From an uncultured Lachnospiraceae bacterium (GTDB lineage: Bacteria > Bacillota > Clostridia > Lachnospirales > Lachnospiraceae), in contig CAMWXE010000003.1 of NCBI GenBank assembly GCA_947178145.1, positions 1 to 64,000 on the forward strand: a stretch of 64,000 nt of DNA, written 5' to 3'. Both the position numbers and the translations under genes were made by a program. Shown here piece by piece: positions 26,201-35,625 of the stretch. Each line of letters opens with the position of its first letter. Within the stretch, counting starts at the first letter, position 1. The notes beneath the pieces are model-generated. The model was not told the DNA's origin. It made no database searches and was given only the letters and a program-made list of their open reading frames with translations.

Positions 26201-27487
26201 GGGGAAGCCATGAAACACGAGGACATGTATTATCATGCAAAGTTGTACCAGCGTGCCAGGGTTCAGACAGTCAAAAACAGGCGTGAGGAGGTACAGACCT
26301 GTCCTGCGGAGGCGTACGCGGCACTGATGCTTTCCCATATGGAGTCAGGCGCGCCGCCGGAGGAATGTCTGCGAAGGCTGTTAAAACGCTATGCGGGGAT
26401 GACCCTTCCCGCATCCTATTGGGAAGGAGTCCTGCTCCCCAGATGGGTAAATCATTACCGCGGGGAAAAGCTGGATTCATATCTTGCGGAGGGAGAGCTG
26501 TTCTGGCATATGGAGGGCAAAGGCGGACTGCGCTTTGATGTTCAGGAGGAAATCGACTGGGATGCGGATTTGGATATTCAGGAAGACATGCTTGCGGAAT
26601 ATAAGCTCACGGAAAAGGAAGTGCTGTTATACCATACACTGCAAAGGCGCGGCGCAAGCTTTATGCAGACACTGAACGGAGTGCTCGGCGGCGAGTCGCC
26701 GTATGACACCCTGATGTCTCTGCTGGAAAAAGGGCTGGTCTGTGCAGACAGCTTTGTTCCGGTACGGCAGTGGCTTGAACAGGACAAAGCGAGAAAAGCT
26801 GCAGCAAAGCAGCGGGTTGCCATGCGGGTGAAAGCATTGCGTGCCGGGAGATGGGATGTGGTAAGACCACGAAAAGAACAATCGGAGGAACAGACCATTG
26901 CGGCAAGCCTGGAAAAAGGCTTTGACCGCTGTCTGATACTGTGCAGAGAGACTGCTGCAGCATGTGGGATTGCCTGGCAGGATGCGCTGTCCGTACTGCG
27001 GATATGGGAGTACACAGGACAGGCGCGGCGCGGATATTTTGTGGAAGGGCTGTCCGGGGCACAGTTTATCCGGGGAAAGGATTATGTGTCTGTCACAAAA
27101 AGGCTGTGCGGCGATCAGCTGCAGTCCGGGAAAAAGCTGGTCTGGGTGAACGCCGCAGACCCGGCACAGTGCTGGGGAAAGGTATTGTCCCATAAGGATG
27201 GAAGAAACTTTCTGAATATTCCGGGAAATGCTGTTGCATGCTATGGAGGAATGCCAGTGGCAGTCATGGAGCGCCAGGGAAACACTTTGCGTGTGTTTGG
27301 GGAGGAACTGCTAACGGAAACGTTGCTGGAGGAATGCCTGCAGATATTTGCACAGGATTATAAAAAAGGAAGAATATTTCCGGGACTCAAACGAATTGTC
27401 GTTAAAAACTATCCAGATTTCGCGGGACAGGCATTGACGCGTGCCGGATTTTTCCGGGAAATGCAGGACTACGTCCTGTATTGCTAA
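23234..27487 (+). CDS. lhr: Lhr-type superfamily 2 DNA helicase, 1417 aa
   Basis: Helicase core motifs: SAPTGTGKT (motif I, ~residue 44), TTPESL (Ib), VDELH (II, ~165), LSATIE (III), FVEGRRYAEKL, then ATSSMELGIDVG (V) and QRLGRAGH (VI). The ~900-residue C-terminal extension with the DEAD/H-associated region and winged helices is the hallmark of Lhr (large helicase-related), a 3'-5' translocase linked to DNA repair. Length is near the ~1500 norm for the long form. It follows the SEC-C gene by 24 bases. Confidence 0.92.
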   Translation: MKNVLELFTEETQKWFHSTLGEPTLVQQKAWPGIAAGQHVLVSAPTGTGKTLSAFLVFLDRMKRQLQEGTLKDELQLIYVSPLKSLAADIRENLRRPLDGIGNGTGEQEEITVGIRTGDTPQRDRQRMVRKPPHILITTPESLYLMLTSKTGQNVLATAKAVIVDELHALIDTKRGAHLMLSIARLDNLCGQHLQRIGLSATIEPLDAAAQYLAPEDVLIAAPVMKKKVRLDVLGPYADSVRNRRKDPVWEELGALVYQYCQGSRSVIAFVEGRRYAEKLAYYVNTLGGEGFARVHHGSLSKEQRMETEEALRDGTLRLLCATSSMELGIDVGEIDQVLQVGCPRTVSGTMQRLGRAGHNPGRTSVMYLFPRTAAECVACGMTAQLAREGGVEQINPPVMCLDVLAQHLVSMAAFRSCLLDEVMEILPRAWNFRNVTKEDVQSVLCMLAGDYEHARDIPVRPRILYDRIHERMEGDGYSRMLAVSAGGTIPDKGLYAVKTEDGVKLGEVDEEFVYESQKGDRFILGAFAWKITNISRDIVTVVQAPVEGARLPFWKGEIKGRSKRTGEAFGRMFHALQQAHEDKRLPEELRGLGLDETAVSLAAGYLERQMRALGSLPDDRTILVEHFRDSSGNSQLMFHSVFGKRVNAPLSLLAAQAARELLGTEIGSVDEEDGFLLYAYGNNTLPEGILQGINPDTCVRKLEIMLPATSVFNMAFRYNSGRALMMGVRKNSRQPLWRQRLKSAELLEQVVREDAHPLIRETRRECMQELWDAAGVRELLYDIQSGVVEVREMYTELPSPMSLPLQWAQEAAVMYDYAPTPRGIHTAVEDALKDAQNEALRPGNQELLQIQEKSRAERRLPKDEQQLHVLLMTEGDLAAGELDIPVEWLDSLAQNGRVLYLEQGLWIAAEEADQYAAALGECDVRQGRCLREQKLEELSCGNRICEEQLHIVRRMLRYRGASNAEQTAARYGWQLSNADAVLEKLCQRGEAMKHEDMYYHAKLYQRARVQTVKNRREEVQTCPAEAYAALMLSHMESGAPPEECLRRLLKRYAGMTLPASYWEGVLLPRWVNHYRGEKLDSYLAEGELFWHMEGKGGLRFDVQEEIDWDADLDIQEDMLAEYKLTEKEVLLYHTLQRRGASFMQTLNGVLGGESPYDTLMSLLEKGLVCADSFVPVRQWLEQDKARKAAAKQRVAMRVKALRAGRWDVVRPRKEQSEEQTIAASLEKGFDRCLILCRETAAACGIAWQDALSVLRIWEYTGQARRGYFVEGLSGAQFIRGKDYVSVTKRLCGDQLQSGKKLVWVNAADPAQCWGKVLSHKDGRNFLNIPGNAVACYGGMPVAVMERQGNTLRVFGEELLTETLLEECLQIFAQDYKKGRIFPGLKRIVVKNYPDFAGQALTRAGFFREMQDYVLYC

Positions 27488-27537
27488 TACTCCAATTTCT
27501 GACTGGATGGATCACTGGAAGCAGGTCGGAGATGGTT

Positions 27538-27551
27538 TGGTACCTAAGTAC
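27538..27551. terminator. Small hairpin after lhr
   Basis: GGTAC-CTAA-GTACC forms a short perfect hairpin about 50 bases after the lhr stop. No T-run follows, so a terminator role is weak. Confidence 0.3.
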
Positions 27552-27571
27552 CATTGATATCAAATGCGCTT

Positions 27572-27622
27572 TCATATATGCTTATTTAGTGCTGTTAAAA
27601 TAGTACGAATAAGCATATATGA
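27572..27622 (+). promoter_or_regulatory. Perfect 15-bp inverted repeat over the ribosome binding site of the surface-protein gene
   Basis: TCATATATGCTTATT (27572-27586) is exactly inverted as AATAAGCATATATGA (27608-27622), with a 21-base loop. The right arm runs into GAGG at 27621-27624, the ribosome binding site of the ATG at 27632. It could be an operator or an RNA hairpin that masks the site. Confidence 0.7.
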
Positions 27623-27631
27623 GGTATTAAA

Positions 27632-30600
27632 ATGAAAAAAAGAACAAAAGAGATTCTGGCAGGAGCACTTGCACTGTGTATTCTGCTAAGCGCGCCAGTA
27701 TGCGTGGAAGCAGTGGAGGCCGTCGGGCGATTGTCAATGAACAGGGAGTGGGCGTCAGTATTTCAAAAGGATTTGCAGCCAGAAGACAGACCAGAAATCG
27801 GTTCAAATGACAGGACAGGCGCGTTATCAGAAGAAGCGCCGGAAGACAAAACAGAAGTGCTGCCAGAAGACAAAACAGAAGTGCTGTCAGAAGAAGCATC
27901 AGAAAATAAAATAGAGAGTTGTTCACAAGAGCTGACGGAAGAAGAGTTCGAGGAAAGAACAGAAAGTTACACAGAAGAACTATCGGAAGAACGATCAGAG
28001 GACAGATCAGAAGATAAAACAGAAAGTTACACAGAAGAACTATCGGAAGAACGATCAGAGGACAGATCAGAAGATAAAACAGAAAGTTACACAGAAGAAC
28101 TATCGGAAGAACGATCAGAGGACAGATCAGAAATCTTATCAGAAGAGTCAGAAGAACCATTAGAGTCATATTCAGAAGCGATTCCTGAAGAAATCACAGA
28201 AAATTATTTTCATATTGTAATAAAACCCGATCATGCTGACAAGGAAGAAGAATGGGTAGAGATTCCTGTCAGCTGTTTTTCCCCTGAAATATCAGACGAT
28301 GGTGAGCTGGATTACAGAACATACATCGATAAAGGCGCAGACATACTGATAAAAATCCCAAAATCAGAGGCGGAACAAATCGGTTCTAAAAGTATCAAAG
28401 TAAGAAATTGTGCCCTAGAGGACAGTGATTTCTATCTCGAGCTGTCAAAGAACGGACAAAGGCAGCAGTACCCGTATCATGAGTGGCTGGACTATCTGAA
28501 AAGCTGCAATGGGTGGGTCAGTGGCGAGGTTGAGGTTCGGCTGAGTGACACAGGGAAGAACTATTTCCATGTGATGAAGATGGAAGAACAAAATGGGCCG
28601 GACGGAAAGAAACACTATATATTCTGGGCAGAAAATCCAGACAGAAATGTAAGCACAAAAGGCGTGGAGAACGGCACAAGATCCTATACGTCAGGGATTG
28701 ACACAGATGCGCCGGTGTTGAAGGACTTTTGCACAGACAGCGAGTGTTACGAGCCGACAAGGACTGATACAGAGCAGTATTTTGCAGAGGATTTTATCCT
28801 GAAAGGTACTTTCTGCGATGCGGTCAGCGGCGTGAGCAGAATTGAGTACACGACTGATCTGAGAGCAGGAAAAAACGCTGTGTGGGTGGAAGCAGAGAGA
28901 ATACAACCATCCATAGTACAACAGGAAGTCAAAAGCACTGCAATTGATTTTCAGATTGTACTTGCAGACGGATGCTATCCAGCCATTGCGGTAAGGGCAT
29001 ATGACGAGGCAGGAAATGCCAGTGAGATAAAGCAGTTTGTCAACGATGCACAGGAGCCAATACAGGTTATTGTGGACCGCACGGCGCCTGTGCTGGCATT
29101 GCATACGACTGCGGACGGTCAGCCCTACAGCGGTGAAAACGATCATTGGACCAACAAGGACGTGCAAATCGAGATCACACCGGACAGAAAAAGCAGCTCT
29201 TATGCCGGCCTGTATCAGTGTGAATACACTTACAGGAAAATTGGGGAAAATATGACAGATGTGTCAGAAAACTGGACAGAGCTTTCTGTGCAGGACAAGT
29301 CAAGGGCAGTGCTCGATATCACGGAAGACAAAAATGGCTATTATCTTTTCCGCGCAATTTCCAAGTCGGGTGTGGAGACCACGGAGGTTGGAAAACAGCG
29401 GATTCTCATACAGCATCAGGGAGCAGAGCCAAAACCGCTGATTGTGAGCGGTGTGGACGAGACAAAGTGCAGGGACGGCTGGTACAACAAACAGTCCGGC
29501 ACGCCGGTAATCCACTTTGAATATCCAGATTATGATACTGGTATTGAATCGAAAGAGTATGACGCGCCGATTACCATACACTATACACTGACGAGAGCAG
29601 ATTCTGCACCGGAAGCGTCAAAACCGGCAGCATCGGATGAAGCGGACAGGCCACAGACGGCAGGTAATGACGAGAAAAGTGCAGTAATCGGTGTTCTGAG
29701 CAGTGAGGACGTGACAATCTGCACGGACGGCAGCAAAGAATTTGTGCTGACCATGGATGATTTGAATCAACACAGGGTTGATTTTGGATCTGACTACGGC
29801 ACAAGGGATGCCCAGGATGGATTTTATACCCTGGAATACTGGATAACAGACAAGGCGGGAAATGTGTCAAAAACGCAGCGATACAGCTATAAGATTGACT
29901 GCCATGATCCGACAGATTTGTCAATGGTGTTGGACGGAAGCGCGTTTTTGGTGGGAAAGGAGTCGGTCATCACATACGAAAGATTTTATCAGGATACAAT
30001 ATCAGGCAGCGCAGACGCACAGTACGGCATCAGTGGAAAAGGGTCACTGACAATCAGCAAAGTGAAAAAGATTGGCGAGTGGAACGATATTGGCGGCGGC
30101 ATCTTTGAGGATGCAGACAATTTCAGCATTGTGCCAAATACAAGGTGCTTTCTCTACATCAGGGCGGAGGATGCAGCCGGAAATACTGCGGAGGGATGGA
30201 CGAGTGGTATTGTGGTGGATAACATGGCCCCCAATGAAGCAAATGGAAATAATAAGGAACTAATCATCGAGCCAGAGGGCGCCAATGAGCATGGATTTTT
30301 TCATGATGATATTTTAATCGACATCTGTATCAAGGATGCGCCGGAGGATGATAACTGCGCCGCACTAAAGACAATAACCGGCTCTGTCGGAAGAGACGGG
30401 ATGGATACCATTGCGGACAAGGAATTATTTACCTTTACAAAGGAATCGCCAACGGAGGACGAAATCGCCGCAGCATCCAGTTACCAGGGTACGCAGCGAA
30501 TCGACGCGAGGGCAAACGAAAGCAACGAAGCCTACATTGCAGTCACGGCCACAGACCGGTCAGGTAACACAAAGACATCGACAAGGCTGTTAAAAATCGA

Positions 30601-32311
30601 TGTCACAAAACCGGAAATTGATATCAGCTTTGACAACAATGAGTCAGAAAACGGAAACTATTACCGCAGGGGAAGGGTAGCCACAATCCACGTGCATGAG
30701 CGAAACTTTGATCCTGACGGTGTCAGTGTATCAGTCACAAGGGATGGACAGCCGTTCGAGGCCTTGCTGTCTGCATGGGCGAGTGATGGGAGTGACCATT
30801 ATGCCACACTCACGTTTGCGGAGGATGGCGAGTACAGTATCAGGGCAAACTGTGTCGATTTGGCCGATAATCTTTCCGATGAGGTGCAGTCGGACCCCTT
30901 TATTATCGACTGTACTGCGCCTGAAATGACAATTACGCTAACTACCGGCCAGGACGCGCAGGGCGTAGAGCAGGATTTTTTTAATGCAGGTGTTACTGCT
31001 GTGATTACTGTGACGGAGCGCAATTTCCGCGCGGAAGATTTTGTTGTCAATATGACCCCTGTGTCAGAAAGAGGCACATGGAGCCATGAGGGGGACACAC
31101 ACACGCTGCGCATTCTGTTTGCGGATGACAGTGCACATCACATCGACTGCGCCTGCACGGATATGGCTGGCAATCTCTCCAATACCGTGGAAAAGGAGTT
31201 TATTATCGATACCATTGCACCTGTGATTGCCATTGAGGGTGTGGGCGACCGTTCTGCAAACAGCGGCGAGATTCTTCCCGTGGTATTCGTGTCGGACCTG
31301 AATATAGAGCAATCAGGAATATCGGTATCCGTGACGACTGGCGTCGGCGGTGTGGTGGAGAATGCTGTTGCGACAGAGCTCTTTAAGGACGACGCAGGCA
31401 GCAGATACCGCATGACGCTGACCGACATGACAAAAAAGCCGGATAACATTTATTATCTTACGGCAACAGCCTGTGACAGGGCTGGAAATGAGGCTGAGTG
31501 CACCTACCGCTTTTCTTTAAACAGGAACGGCTCTGTGTATGACCTGACCGCACTCATGCAGTTAATGGAAAAACAATATAACACATATGACGGACTGCAA
31601 GATATCGAGGTGGTAGAGATGAATGTTGATACGGTGGAGGAATTTGAGCTCTATGTATCGCGAAACGGCGCAATTGGATTTGAGGCAGAATATACGAGGG
31701 CGGTCAGCGGATCGGCAGACACCGGATACACCTATTTGTATCAGATTAATAAAGAGAATTTTGCCGGGGAAGGAACCTACAGATTAAGCCTGTACTCCAG
31801 AGACCGCGCGGGAAATGAGGTAAACAATGTGTCCAGCATCCAGGGAGATGAGATTTCGTTTGTGATTGATAACACGGCACCAAAAGTAGTGGTTGACGGA
31901 GTGAAGTCCAATATGGTGTATGATGTCGAAGAACAGGAGGTGCATGTCTCCGTGACAGACAATTTTAAGCTGGCGGAGGCAGAACTGACCTTGGTGAACA
32001 GGGCGAATGAGGTGTTAAAGAGCTGGGATTACATGGAGCTTGCAGAGGAAGGCGAGGAACTTACAATCACGATTCCACAGTATCATGAAGCCATGTCACT
32101 TCAATACCGGGCAGAAGATGCCGCCGGAAACGAAATGCAGGCTGCGCTTACGGACTTTCTTGTCACTACGGATAAATTTGTGCAGTTGGTCAACAGGCCG
32201 TCAAAAACGCCATCCGGGTATCTGATGATCGCTATGACAGGAGGTGCAGGAGCAGTTGGGCTGTCCGCTGCCGCTGCGTCAGGAATCCGGAAGCGAAAAC
32301 AAAGATATTGA
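27632..32311 (+). CDS. Large secreted, membrane-anchored surface protein with acidic tandem repeats, 1559 aa
   Basis: The N-terminus is a signal peptide (KKRTKEILAGALALCILL, cleavage near residue 29). Residues ~45-190 are Glu/Ser/Arg-rich and contain a perfect 20-residue tandem repeat (EELSEERSEDRSEDKTESYT unit). The rest is a chain of Ig-like/adhesin-type beta domains, recognisable by repeated IDxTAPVI/DNTAP strand motifs and AxDRAGNxA turns. The C-terminus has one membrane helix (~1528-1550) and the basic tail RKRKQRY, as in wall-anchored proteins, but I see no LPXTG motif. It is probably a cell-surface adhesin or matrix protein. No neighbour points to a substrate. Confidence 0.85.
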   Translation: MKKRTKEILAGALALCILLSAPVCVEAVEAVGRLSMNREWASVFQKDLQPEDRPEIGSNDRTGALSEEAPEDKTEVLPEDKTEVLSEEASENKIESCSQELTEEEFEERTESYTEELSEERSEDRSEDKTESYTEELSEERSEDRSEDKTESYTEELSEERSEDRSEILSEESEEPLESYSEAIPEEITENYFHIVIKPDHADKEEEWVEIPVSCFSPEISDDGELDYRTYIDKGADILIKIPKSEAEQIGSKSIKVRNCALEDSDFYLELSKNGQRQQYPYHEWLDYLKSCNGWVSGEVEVRLSDTGKNYFHVMKMEEQNGPDGKKHYIFWAENPDRNVSTKGVENGTRSYTSGIDTDAPVLKDFCTDSECYEPTRTDTEQYFAEDFILKGTFCDAVSGVSRIEYTTDLRAGKNAVWVEAERIQPSIVQQEVKSTAIDFQIVLADGCYPAIAVRAYDEAGNASEIKQFVNDAQEPIQVIVDRTAPVLALHTTADGQPYSGENDHWTNKDVQIEITPDRKSSSYAGLYQCEYTYRKIGENMTDVSENWTELSVQDKSRAVLDITEDKNGYYLFRAISKSGVETTEVGKQRILIQHQGAEPKPLIVSGVDETKCRDGWYNKQSGTPVIHFEYPDYDTGIESKEYDAPITIHYTLTRADSAPEASKPAASDEADRPQTAGNDEKSAVIGVLSSEDVTICTDGSKEFVLTMDDLNQHRVDFGSDYGTRDAQDGFYTLEYWITDKAGNVSKTQRYSYKIDCHDPTDLSMVLDGSAFLVGKESVITYERFYQDTISGSADAQYGISGKGSLTISKVKKIGEWNDIGGGIFEDADNFSIVPNTRCFLYIRAEDAAGNTAEGWTSGIVVDNMAPNEANGNNKELIIEPEGANEHGFFHDDILIDICIKDAPEDDNCAALKTITGSVGRDGMDTIADKELFTFTKESPTEDEIAAASSYQGTQRIDARANESNEAYIAVTATDRSGNTKTSTRLLKIDVTKPEIDISFDNNESENGNYYRRGRVATIHVHERNFDPDGVSVSVTRDGQPFEALLSAWASDGSDHYATLTFAEDGEYSIRANCVDLADNLSDEVQSDPFIIDCTAPEMTITLTTGQDAQGVEQDFFNAGVTAVITVTERNFRAEDFVVNMTPVSERGTWSHEGDTHTLRILFADDSAHHIDCACTDMAGNLSNTVEKEFIIDTIAPVIAIEGVGDRSANSGEILPVVFVSDLNIEQSGISVSVTTGVGGVVENAVATELFKDDAGSRYRMTLTDMTKKPDNIYYLTATACDRAGNEAECTYRFSLNRNGSVYDLTALMQLMEKQYNTYDGLQDIEVVEMNVDTVEEFELYVSRNGAIGFEAEYTRAVSGSADTGYTYLYQINKENFAGEGTYRLSLYSRDRAGNEVNNVSSIQGDEISFVIDNTAPKVVVDGVKSNMVYDVEEQEVHVSVTDNFKLAEAELTLVNRANEVLKSWDYMELAEEGEELTITIPQYHEAMSLQYRAEDAAGNEMQAALTDFLVTTDKFVQLVNRPSKTPSGYLMIAMTGGAGAVGLSAAAASGIRKRKQRY
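27958..28131 (+). repeat. Perfect 60-bp tandem repeats, about 2.9 copies
   Basis: Units 27961-28020 and 28021-28080 are identical over all 60 bases, and a third copy is identical for ~51 bases to 28131. The unit is 20 codons, so copy-number change keeps the frame. Confidence 0.97.
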
Positions 32312-32327
32312 TAAAGGATACTTGCAA

Positions 32328-32356
32328 TTGAAGTAAAGATTGTTTCGTGCTATAAT
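32328..32356 (+). promoter_or_regulatory. Promoter of the SGNH-hydrolase gene
   Basis: TTGAAG at 32328-32333, 17-base spacer, TATAAT at 32351-32356. About 98 bases of leader follow, with a near-palindrome GTGGACT...AGTTCAC around 32390. Confidence 0.7.
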
Positions 32357-32454
32357 GTAGGCGTATGAAAAAGAATCATCTTTGGAGTGGACTTATAGAG
32401 TTCACGTATGTGCGAAAAATACAAAGATAATTAGGATAAGCCTGAGGAAAAAAC

Positions 32455-33630
32455 ATGGAACAAAATGAAAAAAAATATGTGACAACATGGGGAAACGCTA
32501 TCTCAATCGCGGACAGGAAACCGGAAAACTACGCGAAGGATCTGACACTGCGCTACCCCATCCGTCCAATGTTTGACGGAGATAGATTAAAGATAACGTT
32601 AGACAATTTCTGTGGGACTGAGCCAGTCACGATAAGCGGTGTCTATGTGGCAGACAGTGCGGACGCGGGGCGTGAAATTGTCGGAACAACCAGCACACCA
32701 GTTACGTTTGACAACGGCAGCAGGCGCGTTACGATACCGGCAGGAGAGGCAGCGGTCAGCGATGAGATCTGCTTTCCGGTCAGACGGGGAAATGATATTA
32801 GCATCAGTCTGTATCTCGGGGAATTCACACAGATGCGCTCGGCAGTGTTGATTACCGGACCATTGTCAAAGGGGTATTATGCGGTGGGAGACCACACGCA
32901 AAGCGAGAGACTTCCGCTGGAACTTACGAGAAACACGAACTGGTTCTATTTTTTGAGTAATGTGGAGATAGAGACACAGGGCACAAACAGGGCAGTCATC
33001 TGCTATGGTGACAGCATTACCTCACAGGCGTGGCCCGACTATCTGACACTGCGGTTATTTCAGGAAAAGATTGCGCATACTGCTATAGTGCGGCGCGCGG
33101 CAAGCGGTACGAGAATACTGCGGCAGTATGACAATATCACTTATGATTCTTATGGATTAAAAGGTTCCATCCGCTTTCCGCGGGAGGCAAAGGTGAGCGG
33201 CGCAGATACCGTTATTATCCAGCATGGCATCAACGACATCATTCATCCCGTGGGCGTGGAGGTCAATCCGTTTCGCCCATGGAGTGACTTGCCGACGGCG
33301 GATGAGCTGATACAGGGACTGCGGCAATATCTCTGCAAGGCAAAGGAATACGGACTTGACGTGTATATGGGAACATTGCTTCCAATTTATGGATGGCGCA
33401 CTTACGAGCCGTTTCGTGACGAGCTCCGCTGTGCAGTCAATGACTGGATTCGCCAGACACCGGAGATTGAGGGCTGTATCGATTTCGACAGGGCACTGCG
33501 CGATGATGCCAACCCGGCGGCTTTTATGCAGGTTTATGACAGCGGCGACCATCTGCATCCGTCGGAGAGCGCGTATGAGCGGATGGCCGCGGAAGTACCT
33601 GAAATTCTGTTGAGACATAAGGAGAAATAA
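32455..33630 (+). CDS. SGNH/GDSL-family esterase, 391 aa
   Basis: The N-terminal ~170 residues form a beta-rich domain, as in carbohydrate-esterase-type GDSL enzymes. The catalytic blocks follow: CYGDSIT (block I Ser, ~residue 185), QHGINDI (block III Asn) and DHLHPS (block V Asp-His). It likely removes acyl or acetyl groups from carbohydrate or lipid. There is no signal peptide, so it acts in the cytoplasm. The azoreductase-like gene follows after 2 bases, so the two form an operon. Confidence 0.9.
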   Translation: MEQNEKKYVTTWGNAISIADRKPENYAKDLTLRYPIRPMFDGDRLKITLDNFCGTEPVTISGVYVADSADAGREIVGTTSTPVTFDNGSRRVTIPAGEAAVSDEICFPVRRGNDISISLYLGEFTQMRSAVLITGPLSKGYYAVGDHTQSERLPLELTRNTNWFYFLSNVEIETQGTNRAVICYGDSITSQAWPDYLTLRLFQEKIAHTAIVRRAASGTRILRQYDNITYDSYGLKGSIRFPREAKVSGADTVIIQHGINDIIHPVGVEVNPFRPWSDLPTADELIQGLRQYLCKAKEYGLDVYMGTLLPIYGWRTYEPFRDELRCAVNDWIRQTPEIEGCIDFDRALRDDANPAAFMQVYDSGDHLHPSESAYERMAAEVPEILLRHKEK

Positions 33631-33632
33631 AA

Positions 33633-34226
33633 ATGCCCACATTACTATTTATCAATGCATGCGTGCGCGGCAAGGATTCAAGGACGCTGGCGCTTGCAGA
33701 GCATCTGCTCGAGTGTATCAGGGAAGCGAACAGCAGGGATATGGCATTTCATATAGAAGAGATCAGACTTTCTACAGAGAATCTGCTTCCGCTGAATTAT
33801 GAGAGACTCCAGCGTCGGGATGAATTGTTGGCAGCAGGCCAGCTGCAGGACACGATGTTTGACTATGCCAATGCTGTGGCGCAGGCGGATATGCTCGTGA
33901 TTGCAGCGCCTTACTGGAATATGTCATTCCCGTCTTCCCTGAAGATTTTTTTTGAGGCTGCAAGCGTGGACGGGATAACGTTTACATACGCCGAGGATGG
34001 CACACCGATTGGACTCTGTGCTTCTGAGGACATGTATTATGTCACGACGAGCGGCGGCTATATCGGTGACTGTAATTTCGGCTTTGAATATATCAATGCC
34101 CTATGCAGGCTCTATGGTGTGCAGAACACACATTTTGTCAGCGCACAGGGACTGGATCTCGACGGTGCTGACATACAGGCAATTATGGAGGAAGCCTGCA
34201 ACGGAGAAATATTGAATTTTTCATGA
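33633..34226 (+). CDS. FMN-dependent NADH-azoreductase-like flavoprotein, 197 aa
   Basis: A flavodoxin-like fold: the N-terminal phosphate-binding loop NACVRGKDSRT, the FMN contact APYWNMSFPSSLK (~residue 90) and TSGGYIGD (~residue 135). These match the AzoR/MdaB-type NAD(P)H-dependent oxidoreductases, which reduce quinones and azo compounds. It is tightly linked to the SGNH esterase upstream and 16 bases before the VWA gene, so the five genes 32455-38147 might be one transcript. Confidence 0.88.
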   Translation: MPTLLFINACVRGKDSRTLALAEHLLECIREANSRDMAFHIEEIRLSTENLLPLNYERLQRRDELLAAGQLQDTMFDYANAVAQADMLVIAAPYWNMSFPSSLKIFFEAASVDGITFTYAEDGTPIGLCASEDMYYVTTSGGYIGDCNFGFEYINALCRLYGVQNTHFVSAQGLDLDGADIQAIMEEACNGEILNFS

Positions 34227-34242
34227 TGGCGGAGGTGTGTCT

Positions 34243-35625
34243 GTGGAGGAAGCGGCAATAAGAGCAGGTGAGAAAAGCCAAAACGAAAATCATAAAAAAG
34301 AGAATGAGACAAAAGCGAAAGAAACGCTGGCGCAGCGAATATGGGGTTTGTCGCGGGACAGGCTTCTGGTGAATCTGCGCTTTCTGGACGTGGCGCTTTC
34401 CAGTCTGGGATTGCAGGCAAGACCAGGAATTGACCATGTCTTTTGTGATGTCAATGCGCCCCAGAAAGCGGTCATCTGTTATGACCCGGTGTATGTCATC
34501 CGCCTTTACAAGAAAAATCCGGCCAATGTGACAAGACTGCACTTGCACATTCTGCTGCACTGCATTTTCAGCCACTCCTACAAGTATGACAGAGTGGAGC
34601 AGGACCTATGGGATGTGGCGGTGGATATGGCGGTGGAGAATGTGGCGCTGAACCTGAGTCTTCCTGGTCTTGAGACGGCCGGCGATGCGGAGCGCAGTGT
34701 GGCACTGGCAGCATGGAAAGAGCATGTGGGCACCCTGACTGCGGACAGGATATACAGAAGGCTCCGGGAAGACAGGCTGGGTGTCAGCGAGCTTCTGGAG
34801 CTTGGCAACCTGTTTCGGAGAGATGTGCATGAAGGCTGGGGGACCGCTGAGACACTGGAGATTACCGAGGCACAGTGGAAGAAAATCAGCGAGCGGATTA
34901 AGGCGGAGCTAAAGTCCTTTTCGGAAGATAAATCGGATGACAGGAGTATCCTGCAGAATCTCGAGGAGGCGACGAAAGAGCATTACGATTATGGTGATTT
35001 CCTGAGAAAATTCAGTGTGTCGGGCGAGGATATCCAGATCAACGACGATGCGTTTGACTATGTATATTATACGTACGGTTTATCCCTGTACGGCAATCTT
35101 CCGCTGGTGGAACCATTGGAGTATAAGGATGTCAACAAGATCAAAGAGTTTGTGGTCGCGATTGACACTTCCGGCTCCTGCCGCGGCGAGGTGGTTCAGG
35201 CATTTTTGAACAAGACATACAGCATCCTGAAAAGCAGTGAGAATTTTTTTCGAAAAGTGAATATTCATATTATTCAGTGCGACTCGGAGGTGCGCCGCGA
35301 CACGAAGATTACAAACGACGATGAGTTTGAGGCGTTTATGCGTGAGGGACAGCTGGAGGGCTTTGGATCTACGGATTTCAGGCCGGTTTTTGCATATGTG
35401 GACAAGGCAATTGAGAGCGGAGAATTTGAAAATCTGAAGGGTCTGATCTATTTTACGGATGGTTATGGCGTGTTTCCGGAACACAAGCCATCCTACAATT
35501 ATGATACCGCATTCGTGTTTCTGGAGGACGATTATGAGAAGCCGCCTACGCCGCCATGGGCAATTAAGCTGGTTTTGCCTGTGGAAGATTTGGAGCGTGG
35601 AGAAGAGGGAGGTCTGATTTCGTGA
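34243..35625 (+). CDS. VWA-like metallopeptidase-fold protein (DUF2201 type), 460 aa
   Basis: GGAGG at 34231-34235 selects the GTG at 34243 (7-base spacing) over the in-frame GTG at 34237. The N-terminal domain carries LHILLHCIFSH (~residue 103), where a zinc peptidase would have HExxH; here the Glu is Ile, so it is probably inactive. The C-terminal VWA-like domain begins near residue 303 with AIDTSGSC, a MIDAS-type DxSxS metal site, and ends with LIYFTDGYGVFP. VWA partners of MoxR ATPases select clients. It overlaps the MoxR gene by GTGA. Confidence 0.85.
   Translation: MEEAAIRAGEKSQNENHKKENETKAKETLAQRIWGLSRDRLLVNLRFLDVALSSLGLQARPGIDHVFCDVNAPQKAVICYDPVYVIRLYKKNPANVTRLHLHILLHCIFSHSYKYDRVEQDLWDVAVDMAVENVALNLSLPGLETAGDAERSVALAAWKEHVGTLTADRIYRRLREDRLGVSELLELGNLFRRDVHEGWGTAETLEITEAQWKKISERIKAELKSFSEDKSDDRSILQNLEEATKEHYDYGDFLRKFSVSGEDIQINDDAFDYVYYTYGLSLYGNLPLVEPLEYKDVNKIKEFVVAIDTSGSCRGEVVQAFLNKTYSILKSSENFFRKVNIHIIQCDSEVRRDTKITNDDEFEAFMREGQLEGFGSTDFRPVFAYVDKAIESGEFENLKGLIYFTDGYGVFPEHKPSYNYDTAFVFLEDDYEKPPTPPWAIKLVLPVEDLERGEEGGLIS

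Noticed and set aside
27627-28169. 180-codon minus-strand frame looking like a multi-helix membrane protein
   Set aside because: Antisense of Glu/Ser codon repeats in the surface-protein gene gives Phe/Leu-rich sequence by codon complementarity alone.
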